NCBI GenBank assembly: GCA_963849885.1
Contig: CAWKIV010000020.1
Coordinates: 248,001-312,000 of the forward strand
Length of the DNA: 64,000 nt
Direction: 5' to 3'
DNA from: CADCTP01 sp963849885
GTDB taxonomy: Bacteria > Actinomycetota > Actinomycetes > Mycobacteriales > CADCTP01
Shown: in pieces, positions 36,049-43,722 of the stretch
Layout of the letters: the number at the start of each line of letters is the position of its first letter
How positions within the stretch are numbered: the stretch's first letter is position 1
Made by a program: the position numbers and the translations under genes
Notes under the pieces: model-generated
What the model was told of the DNA's origin: nothing
The model's database searches: none
Seen by the model: only the letters and a program-made list of their open reading frames with translations

Positions 36049-37247
36049 CCTCGGGGACCGAGGACCTGCTGCGCGAGCTCGCGCCGCAGGTCCTCGGCAT
36101 CCTCGTCCGCCGGCACGAGCGCTTCGACGCCTGCGAGGACGCCGTGCAGGAGGCGCTGCTGGCCGCCGCCCAGCAGTGGCCGGCCGCCGGCGTGCCGGAC
36201 CACCCGCGGTCCTGGCTGGTCGCCGTCGCCACCCGCCGGCTGGTGGACGAGTGGCGCAGCGAGACCGCCCGGGCCCGGCGGGAGGAGGCGGTGGCCGCGC
36301 TGGCGGTCGAGCCCGGGCCGACCGAGGACCGGGACGACACGCTGACCCTGCTCTTCCTCTGCTGCCACCCGGAGCTGTCGGTGCCGTCCCAGCTGGCGCT
36401 GACCCTGCGGGCCGTCGGCGGGCTGACCACCGCGGAGATCGCGGCCGCGTTCCTGGTGCCGGAGCCGACGATGGCGCAGCGGATCAGCCGCGCGAAGAAG
36501 TCGCTGCGCGGGGCCCGCTTCGCGCTGCCGCCGCCGGCGGAGCTGCCGGACCGGCTGCGGGTCGTGCTGCACGTGCTCTACCTGGTCTTCAACGAGGGCT
36601 ACGCGGCGTCCTCCGGCCCGGCGGCGCAGCGGGCCGACCTGACCGCGGAGGCGGTCCGGCTGACCCGGCTGGTGCACGCGCTGGTGCCCGGGGACGGCGA
36701 GGTGGCCGGGCTGCTCGCGCTGATGCTGCTCACCGACGCCCGGCGGCCGGCCCGGACCGACGCCGCCGGGCTGCCGGTCCCGCTGGCCGAGCAGGACCGC
36801 TCCCGCTGGGACGGCCGGCTGGTCGCGGAGGGGGTGGCGCTGGTCGGCCGGACGCTGGGCCGGGGCCCGGTCGGGCCGTACCAGCTGCAGGCGGCGATCG
36901 CCGCCCTGCACGACGAGGCGCCGACCGCCGCGGACACCGACTGGCCGCAGATCCTCGCCCTCTACGACGTGCTGCTGCGGGTCTCGCCCGGGCCGGTGGT
37001 CACGCTCAACCGGGCGGTGGCGGTGGCGATGGTGCACGGGCCGCTGGCCGGGCTGGCCGAGCTCGGCACCCTGGACGGGGACGACCGGATGGCGCGCAGC
37101 CACCGGCTGGACGCGGTCCGCGGGCACCTGCTGGAGATGGCGGGCGACCCGGCCGGCGCCCGGGCGGCGTACCGGCGGGCGCTGCGCCGGACCGCCTCCG
37201 GTCCGGAGCAGCACTACCTCGCGCTGCGCGCCGCCTCGCTGCGCTAG
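36045..37247 (+). CDS. ECF sigma factor, group ECF42 (with C-terminal TPR-like domain)
   Basis: 400 residues. Region 2 (ACEDAVQEALLAAAQQWP, HPRSWLVAVATRRLVDEWR), region 4 (GLTTAEIAAAFLVPEPTMAQRISRAKK), then a long C-terminal extension with LHVLYLVFNEGYAAS and TPR-like helices to LALRAAS. This layout and the adjacent DGPF gene are the marks of ECF42 factors, which have no anti-sigma factor and depend on the C-terminal extension. Start ATG overlaps the DGPF stop (ATGA), so translation is coupled. Confidence 0.92.
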   Translation: MTSGTEDLLRELAPQVLGILVRRHERFDACEDAVQEALLAAAQQWPAAGVPDHPRSWLVAVATRRLVDEWRSETARARREEAVAALAVEPGPTEDRDDTLTLLFLCCHPELSVPSQLALTLRAVGGLTTAEIAAAFLVPEPTMAQRISRAKKSLRGARFALPPPAELPDRLRVVLHVLYLVFNEGYAASSGPAAQRADLTAEAVRLTRLVHALVPGDGEVAGLLALMLLTDARRPARTDAAGLPVPLAEQDRSRWDGRLVAEGVALVGRTLGRGPVGPYQLQAAIAALHDEAPTAADTDWPQILALYDVLLRVSPGPVVTLNRAVAVAMVHGPLAGLAELGTLDGDDRMARSHRLDAVRGHLLEMAGDPAGARAAYRRALRRTASGPEQHYLALRAASLR

Positions 37248-39697
37248 TCGCGGTTGGGGCGGCGCTGCGACAGCGGGATCACGTCGGCGCCGTCGGAGAC
37301 CGCGTGCGCCCGCACGCTCGAGCTCCACAGCGCCGGCCCGATCCGGTCCGCCGGCAGCGGCGGGAAGAAGTGGTCGCCCTGGCCGGCGTGGCAGCCGAGC
37401 GAGACCAGCGTCGCCCGCTGGATCGCCCCGGTGACGCCCTCGGCGACCACCCGCAGGTCCAGCGCGCGGGCGATCTCCAGGGTGCCGCGGACCACGGCGG
37501 CCGCCTGCGGCGAGCTGAGCAGCCGCTCGGTGAACGCGGCCGCGATCTTCACCTCGTGCACCGGCAGCCGGGCCAGGTGGGACAGCGAGCTCCAGCCGGT
37601 GCCGAAGTCGTCCAGCGCCAGCCGGACGCCCAGGTCGCGCAGCTCGTCCAGCACCCGGTCGACCACCGCGAGGTGGCTCACCACCGAGGTCTCGGTGATC
37701 TCCAGGGTGAGCCGGCCGGCGGGCACCCGGTGCCGGGACAGCGCGGCGGCGACCTCGCCGGGGAAGTCGCGGTCCAGCAGGGTGCGCGGGGAGACGTTGA
37801 TCGCCACCGGCACCCCGATGCCGTGCCGGGTCCAGTCGGCGGCGCTGCCCAGCGCGATGTCCAGCACCCGGCGGGTCAGGTCCGGCAGCAGCCCGGCGTG
37901 CTCGACCACCGGCATGAACTCCTCCGGCGCCAGCGGCCCGCGGGCCGGGTGGTGCCAGCGGACCAGCGCCTCGGCGGCCAGCGCCTCGCCGGTGTTGAGG
38001 TCGAGGATCGGCTGGTAGACCAGGTCGAGCTGGGCCATGTCCTGCAGGGCGCCGCGCAGCTCGCTGGCCAGCACCAGCCGGCTCACGCTGCGCACGTCCC
38101 GCTCCGGGGCGTAGAAGTCGATCCGGCCGACCGAGCTGTGCACCGCGTGCAGCGCGACGCCGGCCTGCCGGAGCAGCTCGTCCAGCGGGATCTCGCCACG
38201 CGGCGAGTAGGCAATGCCGGCGACGCCGGCCAGCGTCAGCGCGGCGCCGCCGATCAGGGCCGGGCTGGCCACCGCGCCGAGCAGCGTGTCGGCCCGGTTG
38301 GAGACCTGGGCCGGGTCGGTCAGCTTCGGCAGCAGCACGGCGAACTCGTCGCCCTCCAGCCGGGCCACCAGCTCGCCCGGCAGCACCGCGGCCTCCAGCC
38401 GGCGGGCGGTGTGCAGCAGCACCGCGTCACCGGCGGCGTGGCCGAGGGTGTCCACGATCTCCCGGAAGCCGCTGATGTGGATGAGCACCACCGCGGCGTC
38501 CACCTCGGCGGTCGCCGCGTCGGCCACCGAGCGCCGGCCGCGGCCGGTCAGGCCGGCCCGGTTGAGCAGCCCGGTGAGCGGGTCGTGGGTCGCCTCGTGC
38601 CGGGCGGTCGCGTGCTGGCCGGCGTTGACCAGCGCGGAGTGCAGCTCGGCGGCGACCGCGCCGAGCATGGCCTGCTCGCGGTCGTTCAGCGTCACCGCGT
38701 CGGCGAAGCACAGCCGCAGCACGCCCAGCGGGGCGGCGTCCGGGCCGATCGGGCGCTCCAGCACCGCGCCGGCCACCCGCGCCGGCGCTCCGCCGGCCGG
38801 GCCGTCGTAGCCGACGCCCTGCTCGTCGCCGCGCACCAGCCGGCCGTCGACCAGCTCGATCTCGGCGCCGTCGGCGCCGAACAGGCGGGTCGCCTCGGCC
38901 GCCGCCCGGGCCAGCACCACCCGCTCGTCCAGGTCGGCCAGCGCCCGGGTCGCCTCCAGCAGCCCCTGCCAGTCCTCGCGCTCCTTCTGCCCGCGCAGCC
39001 GCGACTCGTACGCCTGCTGCAGGCAGAAGGCCAGCGTCGGCAGCACGATCAGGACCCGGGGGTCGAAGCGCACCAGCAGCACGGCGACCAGCGCCGCGGC
39101 CACGTTGCCGGCCTGGCTGAGCAGCTTGATGCCGAGGGCGTCCCGATACACCCCGAGCACGGAGCGGCGCTGGGACAGCCCCACCACCAGCGCGGTGAGC
39201 ACATCGGTGAGCTGGCTGTAGACCACCGCGGCGAGCACCACGGCCAGCAGGTCGCCGACGTCGGCGGCGTTGAGCGGCGCGTCCCGGACCAGCTCCAGCG
39301 CGAGGACGACGAGGCCGACCGCCGCGATGTCCATGGAGGCGTTGTAGAGCGCCTTGATCGGCTGCCGCCGGTGCTGGAAGGCCTTGGCCGCGGCGCCGAA
39401 CACGGTCGCCGGCACCACCCAGCCGACCGGCAGCATGACCAGGGCGAGCACGACGGCCACCTCGGTCCACCAGAACAGCATCCGGTGGCTGCCCACCCGC
39501 ATCGAGAACGAGGCGATCCCGGCCAGCACGAACATCGCCGCGCAGGCCGCGAACTGCCACCACACCGGCTGCTCGCCGGTGATCGCGACCCGCAGGCTGA
39601 CGACCACCGCCACCGCTGCCACTACCGCCAGCGCAGCCGTGAGCACCCGGACCGACCGGGGCAGGCCGGCGTGCGCGCGGGCGATGCTGGCGGACAC
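37244..39697 (-). CDS. membrane GGDEF(degenerate)-EAL c-di-GMP phosphodiesterase-like protein
   Basis: 817 residues. N-terminal membrane part with about eight helices (MASE-like; LTAALAVVAAVAVVVSL to LIVLPTLAFCL), a GAF-like segment (about 275-400), a GGDEF domain whose metal/GTP motif has become HISGF and whose signature is LEGDEF at about 446, so it is probably inactive, and an EAL domain with EALVRW (about 574), INVSPRT, EITETS, DDFGTGWSS (about 695), VAEGV and AGQGDHFFPP. EAL looks mostly intact, so c-di-GMP hydrolysis or binding is likely. GTG start with GAGGAG eight bases upstream. The stop overlaps the convergent ECF42 gene. The minigene array lies 172 bases upstream on the same strand. 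Confidence 0.88.
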   Translation of the reverse strand: MSASIARAHAGLPRSVRVLTAALAVVAAVAVVVSLRVAITGEQPVWWQFAACAAMFVLAGIASFSMRVGSHRMLFWWTEVAVVLALVMLPVGWVVPATVFGAAAKAFQHRRQPIKALYNASMDIAAVGLVVLALELVRDAPLNAADVGDLLAVVLAAVVYSQLTDVLTALVVGLSQRRSVLGVYRDALGIKLLSQAGNVAAALVAVLLVRFDPRVLIVLPTLAFCLQQAYESRLRGQKEREDWQGLLEATRALADLDERVVLARAAAEATRLFGADGAEIELVDGRLVRGDEQGVGYDGPAGGAPARVAGAVLERPIGPDAAPLGVLRLCFADAVTLNDREQAMLGAVAAELHSALVNAGQHATARHEATHDPLTGLLNRAGLTGRGRRSVADAATAEVDAAVVLIHISGFREIVDTLGHAAGDAVLLHTARRLEAAVLPGELVARLEGDEFAVLLPKLTDPAQVSNRADTLLGAVASPALIGGAALTLAGVAGIAYSPRGEIPLDELLRQAGVALHAVHSSVGRIDFYAPERDVRSVSRLVLASELRGALQDMAQLDLVYQPILDLNTGEALAAEALVRWHHPARGPLAPEEFMPVVEHAGLLPDLTRRVLDIALGSAADWTRHGIGVPVAINVSPRTLLDRDFPGEVAAALSRHRVPAGRLTLEITETSVVSHLAVVDRVLDELRDLGVRLALDDFGTGWSSLSHLARLPVHEVKIAAAFTERLLSSPQAAAVVRGTLEIARALDLRVVAEGVTGAIQRATLVSLGCHAGQGDHFFPPLPADRIGPALWSSSVRAHAVSDGADVIPLSQRRPNRD

Positions 39698-39740
39698 GGA
39701 GTCGCTCCTCGGGACGATGTAGGGCGATGGTAACCGGCCG

Positions 39741-39769
39741 GCATTACCGCCAACGGGCCTTGCTCGCAA
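39741..39769 (-). promoter_or_regulatory. candidate promoter of the GGDEF/EAL gene
   Basis: On the minus strand TTGCGA, a 17-base spacer and TAATGC resemble -35 and -10 elements; the -10 is imperfect. It would start transcription about 40 bases before the GTG at 39697, which would make this gene independent of the minigene array upstream. Confidence 0.35.
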
Positions 39770-39869
39770 GGTGGTCCTAACGGGGGATCGGGCCGCCAGT
39801 GGGGCACGGCCCGTCACCACCGGGTCCCTCCGCTCGCCGGCAGTGGGCGAGGCAGGGCGTGTCTCCAGC

Positions 39870-39890
39870 TCAGCTGCTGGGGAAACGCAT
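39870..39890 (-). CDS. minigene 7, peptide MRFPSS
   Basis: ATG-CGT-TTC-CCC-AGC-AGC-TGA. GAAGGAGG precedes it by nine bases. It shares the MRF opening with minigene 1 and a Ser-Ser pair in place of Ser-Thr, but ends before the Gly-Trp-Gly. Either a diverged or truncated last copy. Confidence 0.4.
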   Translation of the reverse strand: MRFPSS

Positions 39891-39965
39891 GGCGCTCGCC
39901 TCCTTCACGGGGGGTGACGGGGTGCGGGTACGGGTCGTGGTCCGGATCGGCTCGATCCGGGTGGC

Positions 39966-39986
39966 TCAGCCCCAGCCGGTGCTCAC
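39966..39986 (-). CDS. minigene 6, peptide (V/M)STGWG
   Basis: GTG-AGC-ACC-GGC-TGG-GGC-TGA, with AGAGGAGA six bases before the start. GTG replaces ATG; initiator Met is expected. Confidence 0.55.
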   Translation of the reverse strand: MSTGWG

Positions 39987-40047
39987 GGCTTCTCCTCTCG
40001 GGGTCGGGCGGAACACGTACGGTGTCTGTCGCGGCAGCGCCGCCGGC

Positions 40048-40068
40048 TCAGCCCCATCCGGTGCTCAT
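40048..40068 (-). CDS. minigene 5, peptide MSTGWG
   Basis: ATG-AGC-ACC-GGA-TGG-GGC-TGA, with GAGGAGGTGA upstream. The first Gly codon is GGA, a synonymous change shared with minigene 4; the leader of these two units is also alike (GAGGAGGTGAGC), so they are the youngest duplicates. Confidence 0.6.
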   Translation of the reverse strand: MSTGWG

Positions 40069-40123
40069 CGGCCGCTCACCTCCTCGATGACGGTCAGGCG
40101 GGTGGTGCGGGTCGGAGGGCGGC

Positions 40124-40144
40124 TCAGCCCCATCCGGTGCTCAT
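40124..40144 (-). CDS. minigene 4, peptide MSTGWG
   Basis: ATG-AGC-ACC-GGA-TGG-GGC-TGA behind GAGGAGGTGA. 55 bases separate its stop from the start of minigene 5, the same distance as between minigenes 3 and 4. Confidence 0.6.
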   Translation of the reverse strand: MSTGWG

Positions 40145-40199
40145 CGACTGCTCACCTCCTCGGCGCGGGTCGGCGGTGGTGCTCCACGTCGGGATCGCC

Positions 40200-40220
40200 T
40201 CAGCCCCAGCCGGTGCTCAC
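40200..40220 (-). CDS. minigene 3, peptide (V/M)STGWG
   Basis: GTG-AGC-ACC-GGC-TGG-GGC-TGA. The leader GAAGGAGGTCCGC is the same as that of minigene 2, so these two form a second duplicate pair. Confidence 0.6.
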   Translation of the reverse strand: MSTGWG

Positions 40221-40266
40221 GCGGACCTCCTTCGCTGGGATACGGGCAGGTCAGGCTCTGTACGAG

Positions 40267-40287
40267 TTATCCCCAGCCGGTGCTCAT
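40267..40287 (-). CDS. minigene 2, peptide MSTGWG
   Basis: ATG-AGC-ACC-GGC-TGG-GGA-TAA behind GAAGGAGGTCCGC. The last Gly is GGA and the stop TAA rather than TGA; TAA is rare in this GC-rich sequence. The peptide is unchanged. Confidence 0.6.
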   Translation of the reverse strand: MSTGWG

Positions 40288-40330
40288 GCGGACCTCCTTC
40301 GGCTGTGGGCAGGCCAGGATCGGGGGCGGG

Positions 40331-40360
40331 TCAGCCCCAGCCGGTGCTGGCGAAGCGCAT
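40331..40360 (-). CDS. minigene 1, peptide MRFASTGWG
   Basis: Nine codons: ATG-CGC-TTC-GCC-AGC-ACC-GGC-TGG-GGC-TGA. The leader AAAGGGGGTGATC matches 12 of 13 bases of the full complement of the 16S rRNA 3' end (AAAGGAGGTGATC). In the other copies the ATG stands where this one has the Ala codon, so this may be the ancestral longer form. Confidence 0.6.
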   Translation of the reverse strand: MRFASTGWG

Positions 40361-40395
40361 GCTGATCACCCCCTTTGCGGGGCGGTCGGCGAGGA

Positions 40396-40421
40396 GGCGA
40401 CGCACGAAGACGGGCGTCGCC
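40396..40421 (-). promoter_or_regulatory. hairpin ahead of the minigene array
   Basis: Perfect 8-base stem GGCGACGC / GCGTCGCC with a 10-base loop, 35 bases upstream of minigene 1. A second, bulged stem (CCGTCGGCG / CGCCGAACGG on the minus strand) lies near 40457-40482 and may end the MFS transcript. A leaderless promoter of the array between them is possible; TACGCT near 40440 could be a -10, with no good -35. Confidence 0.35.
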
Positions 40422-40528
40422 CCCGCGCGGATACTTGGGAGCGTAGATTTACACCCGTTCGGCGGTACAGCGCCGACGGGCGCAACTACTGGTGATCCAT
40501 TGCCGCCGGATGCTGCGGAGCGCGGCGG

Positions 40529-41767
40529 TCAGCTCACCGCCGGTGACGGCGTGGAGAGGAAGCGGCGGCCCGCGCCGCTGAGCGCCAGCGCGGCGGCCAG
40601 GCCGAGCGCGCCGGCGACGGTGATGACCAGACCGGGGTCGACGACCTCGGCGAAGGCGCCGGCCACGGTGATGCCGATGCCCTGCCCGGCGACCAGCCCC
40701 GCGGACACCAGCCCGAAGGCCTGCCCGCGGCGCTGGGCCGGCAGCGCCTGCATGAAGGCGGCGTTGGCCGGCAGGTTGTAGGTGGTGCCGATCCCGGAGA
40801 TGACGAGCAGCGCCACCGCGACCGGCAACGGCGGGTTGGCGGCGAAGAACAGCAGCGGCACGCAGGACACGACCGCCAGCGGGCCCATCAGCTCCAGCCG
40901 GGTGGTCGGCCGGACCAGCCGGCTCAGCCACAGCCCGCCGATCACCGACCCGGCCGGCTGGGCGGCGAGCAGCAGCCCGACCGCGGTCGGCTTGCCCTCC
41001 CCGTACGGCGCCGCCAGGGCCTCCGGCACCACCCAGAAGGTGGCCAGCCAGGCGAGCAGCACCAGGCCGCGCAGGCGGGGGTCGCCGAAGACGACCCGGG
41101 CCCCGTTGCGCATCCGCTCCCAGCTGCCGCCGAGGTCGGCGCGGCTGCCGGCGGCCGGCCGGGCCGACACCCGGAACTGCACCAGCGCCGCGGCCAGCAG
41201 GAACGAGCCGGCGTCCAGCAGCAGCGCCCCGGACGAACCGAGCAGCAGCACCAGCGCGCCGCCGACCGCGAAGCCGAAGACCTGGGAGCCCTGCACGGTG
41301 AGCTGGTTGATCGCCGAGGCCAGCACATACCGGTCGTCGGGCAGCACGTCGACCAGCAGCGACGCGCGCGCGGCCAGGAACGGGGACTCGACCAGGATGA
41401 CCACGAAGAGCAAGCCGGCCAGCACCGGCAGCGGCATGCCCGGGACCGCCATCAGCGCGACCAGCACGGCGCTGATCAGCTGGCAGATGACCATCACCAG
41501 CCGGCGCGGGTAGCGGTCGGCCAGCCCGCTGAGCAGCGGGCCGCCGATCAGCCAGGGCAGGTAGGTGAACGCGTAGACCAGCGCGGTGACGAACGGGGAG
41601 CCGGTCTCCGCGTAGACCATGGACGCGATGGCGACCCGGGCGAGCTGGTCACCGGTGAGCGAGATGGCCTGCGCGATCCACAGCGCGCGGAACTCGGACT
41701 CGGCGAAGAGGGCACGATACGTTGCCGGCCGGGCCGGCATCTCGCGCCTGTCTCCCCCTACCGTCAC
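40529..41767 (-). CDS. MFS exporter (MFS_3/EntS-like)
   Basis: 412 residues. YRALFAESEFRALWIAQAISLTGDQLARVAIASMVY, SGLADRYPRRLVMVICQL and ASAINQLTVQGSQVFGFAVGGALV mark an MFS_3-type efflux carrier with 12 helices. Substrate unknown; export of a small molecule or peptide is reasonable. GTG at 41767 has GGGGAGGTC six bases upstream; an ATG nine codons later has GGGGGAGA. Its stop lies 168 bases upstream of minigene 1 on the same strand, so it could export a product of the array, but a hairpin lies between. Confidence 0.87.
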   Translation of the reverse strand: MTVGGDRREMPARPATYRALFAESEFRALWIAQAISLTGDQLARVAIASMVYAETGSPFVTALVYAFTYLPWLIGGPLLSGLADRYPRRLVMVICQLISAVLVALMAVPGMPLPVLAGLLFVVILVESPFLAARASLLVDVLPDDRYVLASAINQLTVQGSQVFGFAVGGALVLLLGSSGALLLDAGSFLLAAALVQFRVSARPAAGSRADLGGSWERMRNGARVVFGDPRLRGLVLLAWLATFWVVPEALAAPYGEGKPTAVGLLLAAQPAGSVIGGLWLSRLVRPTTRLELMGPLAVVSCVPLLFFAANPPLPVAVALLVISGIGTTYNLPANAAFMQALPAQRRGQAFGLVSAGLVAGQGIGITVAGAFAEVVDPGLVITVAGALGLAAALALSGAGRRFLSTPSPAVS

Positions 41768-41883
41768 GCTCGACCTCCCCGCTCCTGTTCGTCCAGTCTG
41801 ATGCAGATCGTCATCTGAGCGAAGAGCCTAGGGGATGTCTGTTCATTGGGGCAGAGTGGTTTCACCCGAATGGCCGCCACGAG

Positions 41884-42825
41884 TCACCGCTCGTAGTCGG
41901 CCACGCGGGTGACGACCAGGTCCGCCACGCTACCGGCCTCCACCTCGGTGGTGACGGAGAGCCACGGCGACGGGCGGTCCAGGTCCACCGCGGTGCCGCC
42001 GCGACCAGGCCCGTCGGTGCAGTCCACGGACACGGTGCAGGGCTGTGTGCGGAGCAGGTCCGGCCGGAGCACCTGGACCACCGCGACCGCGTCGTGCACC
42101 GCCACCGACGTGGTCCGCCGGGTCCGGTGGTAGAACTCCACCGCGCCGCCGAGCATCGCCCCGGCGGCCCGGCCCGCCGCCCCGCCCGCGGCCAGCCGGC
42201 GCACCGCCGCCTCGTCCACCGGCACCGAGAAGGTCACGTCCAGTCCGACCAGGGTGGTCGGCACCGGACCGGGCAGGCCGGGGTCGGTCAGCACCCGGTA
42301 CGCCGCCTCCGGGTCGGCCCAGACGTTGAACTCGGCGGCCGGGGTGACGTTGCCGGCCCCGATCGACCCGCCCATCACCACCAGCCGGCCGAGCCGGGCG
42401 GCCACCTCCGGGTGCAGCGCGTAGAGCAACGCCACGTTGGTCAGCGGGCCGACCGCGACCAGGGTGACCGGCTCGGCCGAGCCGGCCACCGTGTCGGCGA
42501 GCAGCGCGACCGCGTGCCGGGGGTCCACCGGGGCGGCCGGCTCCGGCAGCCGCACCCCGCGGACGCCGTCGTCCCCGTGCACGTACGCGGCCCGCGCCGG
42601 CTGGGTGCGCACCAGCGGCCGGGGCGCGCCGGCGGCGACCGGCACGTCCGGCCGGCCGGCCAGGGTGAGCAGCCGGCGGGCGTTGCGGGTGGTGTGCTCC
42701 AGCCCGACGTTGCCGCCGACGGTGCTGACCCCGAGCAGCCGCACCTCCGGGCTGGCGCAGGCGAGGAAGAGCGCGACCGCGTCGTCGATGCCGGGGTCGC
42801 AGTCGATCAGCAGCGGCGTGCTCAC
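41884..42825 (-). CDS. nucleoside hydrolase (IunH family)
   Basis: 313 residues. The calcium-site motif DCDPGIDDAVAL is at the N-terminus, and VGPLTNVALL, VMGGSIGAGNVTPAAEFNVWADPEAA and VHDAVAV complete the active site. It cleaves ribonucleosides to free base and ribose. GTG start overlaps the ribokinase stop (GTGA), so the two enzymes form a nucleoside salvage operon. Confidence 0.93.
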   Translation of the reverse strand: MSTPLLIDCDPGIDDAVALFLACASPEVRLLGVSTVGGNVGLEHTTRNARRLLTLAGRPDVPVAAGAPRPLVRTQPARAAYVHGDDGVRGVRLPEPAAPVDPRHAVALLADTVAGSAEPVTLVAVGPLTNVALLYALHPEVAARLGRLVVMGGSIGAGNVTPAAEFNVWADPEAAYRVLTDPGLPGPVPTTLVGLDVTFSVPVDEAAVRRLAAGGAAGRAAGAMLGGAVEFYHRTRRTTSVAVHDAVAVVQVLRPDLLRTQPCTVSVDCTDGPGRGGTAVDLDRPSPWLSVTTEVEAGSVADLVVTRVADYER

Positions 42826-43667
42826 GCGCCCTCCAGCGCGGCCAGGTCGGCCGGGCGGGGGAGGGCCGGCTGGGCGCCGGGCCGGCTCGCCGCGGCCGCG
42901 CCGGCCACGCAGGCCCGGCGCAGCGCCGCCACCCGGTCCAGCCCGCCGAGCAGGCCCACCACCAGCGCCGCGGTGAAGGCGTCGCCGGCGCCGGTGCCGT
43001 CCACCGCGGTCACCGCCGGCGGTGCCGCCCGGGCCACCTCCCGGCCGCCCTCCAGCAGCACGGCGCCCTCCGCGCCGGCGGTCACCGCGACCAGCCGGGG
43101 CCGGTCCAGGCCGTCCACCTCGGCGTGCTCGGCCCGGTTGGCCACCACCAGGTCGGCCCGGTCCAGGACGGCGGTCGGCACCGGGCCGGGCGGCGCGGTG
43201 TTCAGGCAGAAGAGCGCGCCGGCCGGGGCGGCCGCGGCCGCGGCCGCCACCGTCTCCGCCGGCACCTCCAGCTGGCAGAGCACGGCGTCCGCGCCGGCCA
43301 GGTCGGCCGCGGCCACGGTGAGCCGGGCGTTGGCGCCGGGCACCACCACGATCGTGTTGTCGCCGGCGTCGTCGACCGCGATCAGCGCCACCCCGGTGGG
43401 CGCGTCCGGCACCCGGCGCACCCCGGCCAGGTCCACCCCGTCGGCAGCCAGCAGGGCGAGCGCCTCGGCGGCGGCGGCGTCGTCGCCGACCGCGGCGACC
43501 AGCGCCACCTCGGCCCCCAGCCGGCGGGCGGCCAGCGCCTGGTTGGCCCCCTTGCCGCCGGGCACCCGCCGGTAGCCGGTGGCCCGCACGGTGTCGCCGG
43601 CGACCGGCAGCCGGCCCACCGTCGCGACCAGGTCGAGGTTCACGCTGCCGACGACCACCACGCGCAT
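42822..43667 (-). CDS. rbsK: ribokinase
   Basis: 281 residues of the PfkB family. GSVNLDLVATV, RVPGGKGANQALAARRLGAEV (substrate motif) and VDGTGAGDAFTAALVV (anion hole with catalytic Asp). It phosphorylates the ribose freed by the coupled nucleoside hydrolase. GAAGGGTGA precedes the ATG. Divergent from the gamma-glutamyltransferase. Confidence 0.93.
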   Translation of the reverse strand: MRVVVVGSVNLDLVATVGRLPVAGDTVRATGYRRVPGGKGANQALAARRLGAEVALVAAVGDDAAAAEALALLAADGVDLAGVRRVPDAPTGVALIAVDDAGDNTIVVVPGANARLTVAAADLAGADAVLCQLEVPAETVAAAAAAAPAGALFCLNTAPPGPVPTAVLDRADLVVANRAEHAEVDGLDRPRLVAVTAGAEGAVLLEGGREVARAAPPAVTAVDGTGAGDAFTAALVVGLLGGLDRVAALRRACVAGAAAASRPGAQPALPRPADLAALEGA

Positions 43668-43722
43668 GGGGCTCACCCTTCCAGACCAGGCGCGGCCGCC
43701 GTACGGCTGACAGGATCGTCTG

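Larger units (their letters stand above)
39870..40360 (-). repeat. array of seven minigenes with own Shine-Dalgarno sequences
   Basis: Read on the minus strand from 40360 down, seven units recur every 67-96 bases. Each has a strong Shine-Dalgarno sequence (AAGGAGGT, GAGGAGGTGA or the near-complete AAAGGGGGTGATC), a start codon 4-10 bases on, and a 6-9 codon reading frame. Six carry the core S-T-G-W-G-stop. The 43-75 base spacers share little sequence, while ribosome binding site, start and peptide are kept; differences inside the frames are GGC/GGA, ATG/GTG and TGA/TAA, all neutral for the peptide. The block fills most of an 830-base stretch without an ordinary gene between the MFS gene and the GGDEF/EAL gene. 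I do not recognise the peptides. Confidence 0.8.

Noticed and set aside
39698..39870. c-di-GMP (GEMM) riboswitch in the leader of the GGDEF/EAL gene
   Set aside because: I looked for the conserved GEMM core and tetraloop-receptor pattern and saw neither.
39860..40365. CRISPR-like regular spacing of repeats
   Set aside because: The conserved core is only about 20 bases, spacing varies from 67 to 96, and no cas gene is present; the start/stop and Shine-Dalgarno structure explains it better.
39799..40781. Long plus-strand reading frames (up to about 200 codons) across the minigene array
   Set aside because: They contain repeated PQPV/SPIR patches that are just the complement of the minigene cores, have no good ribosome binding site and no family resemblance.
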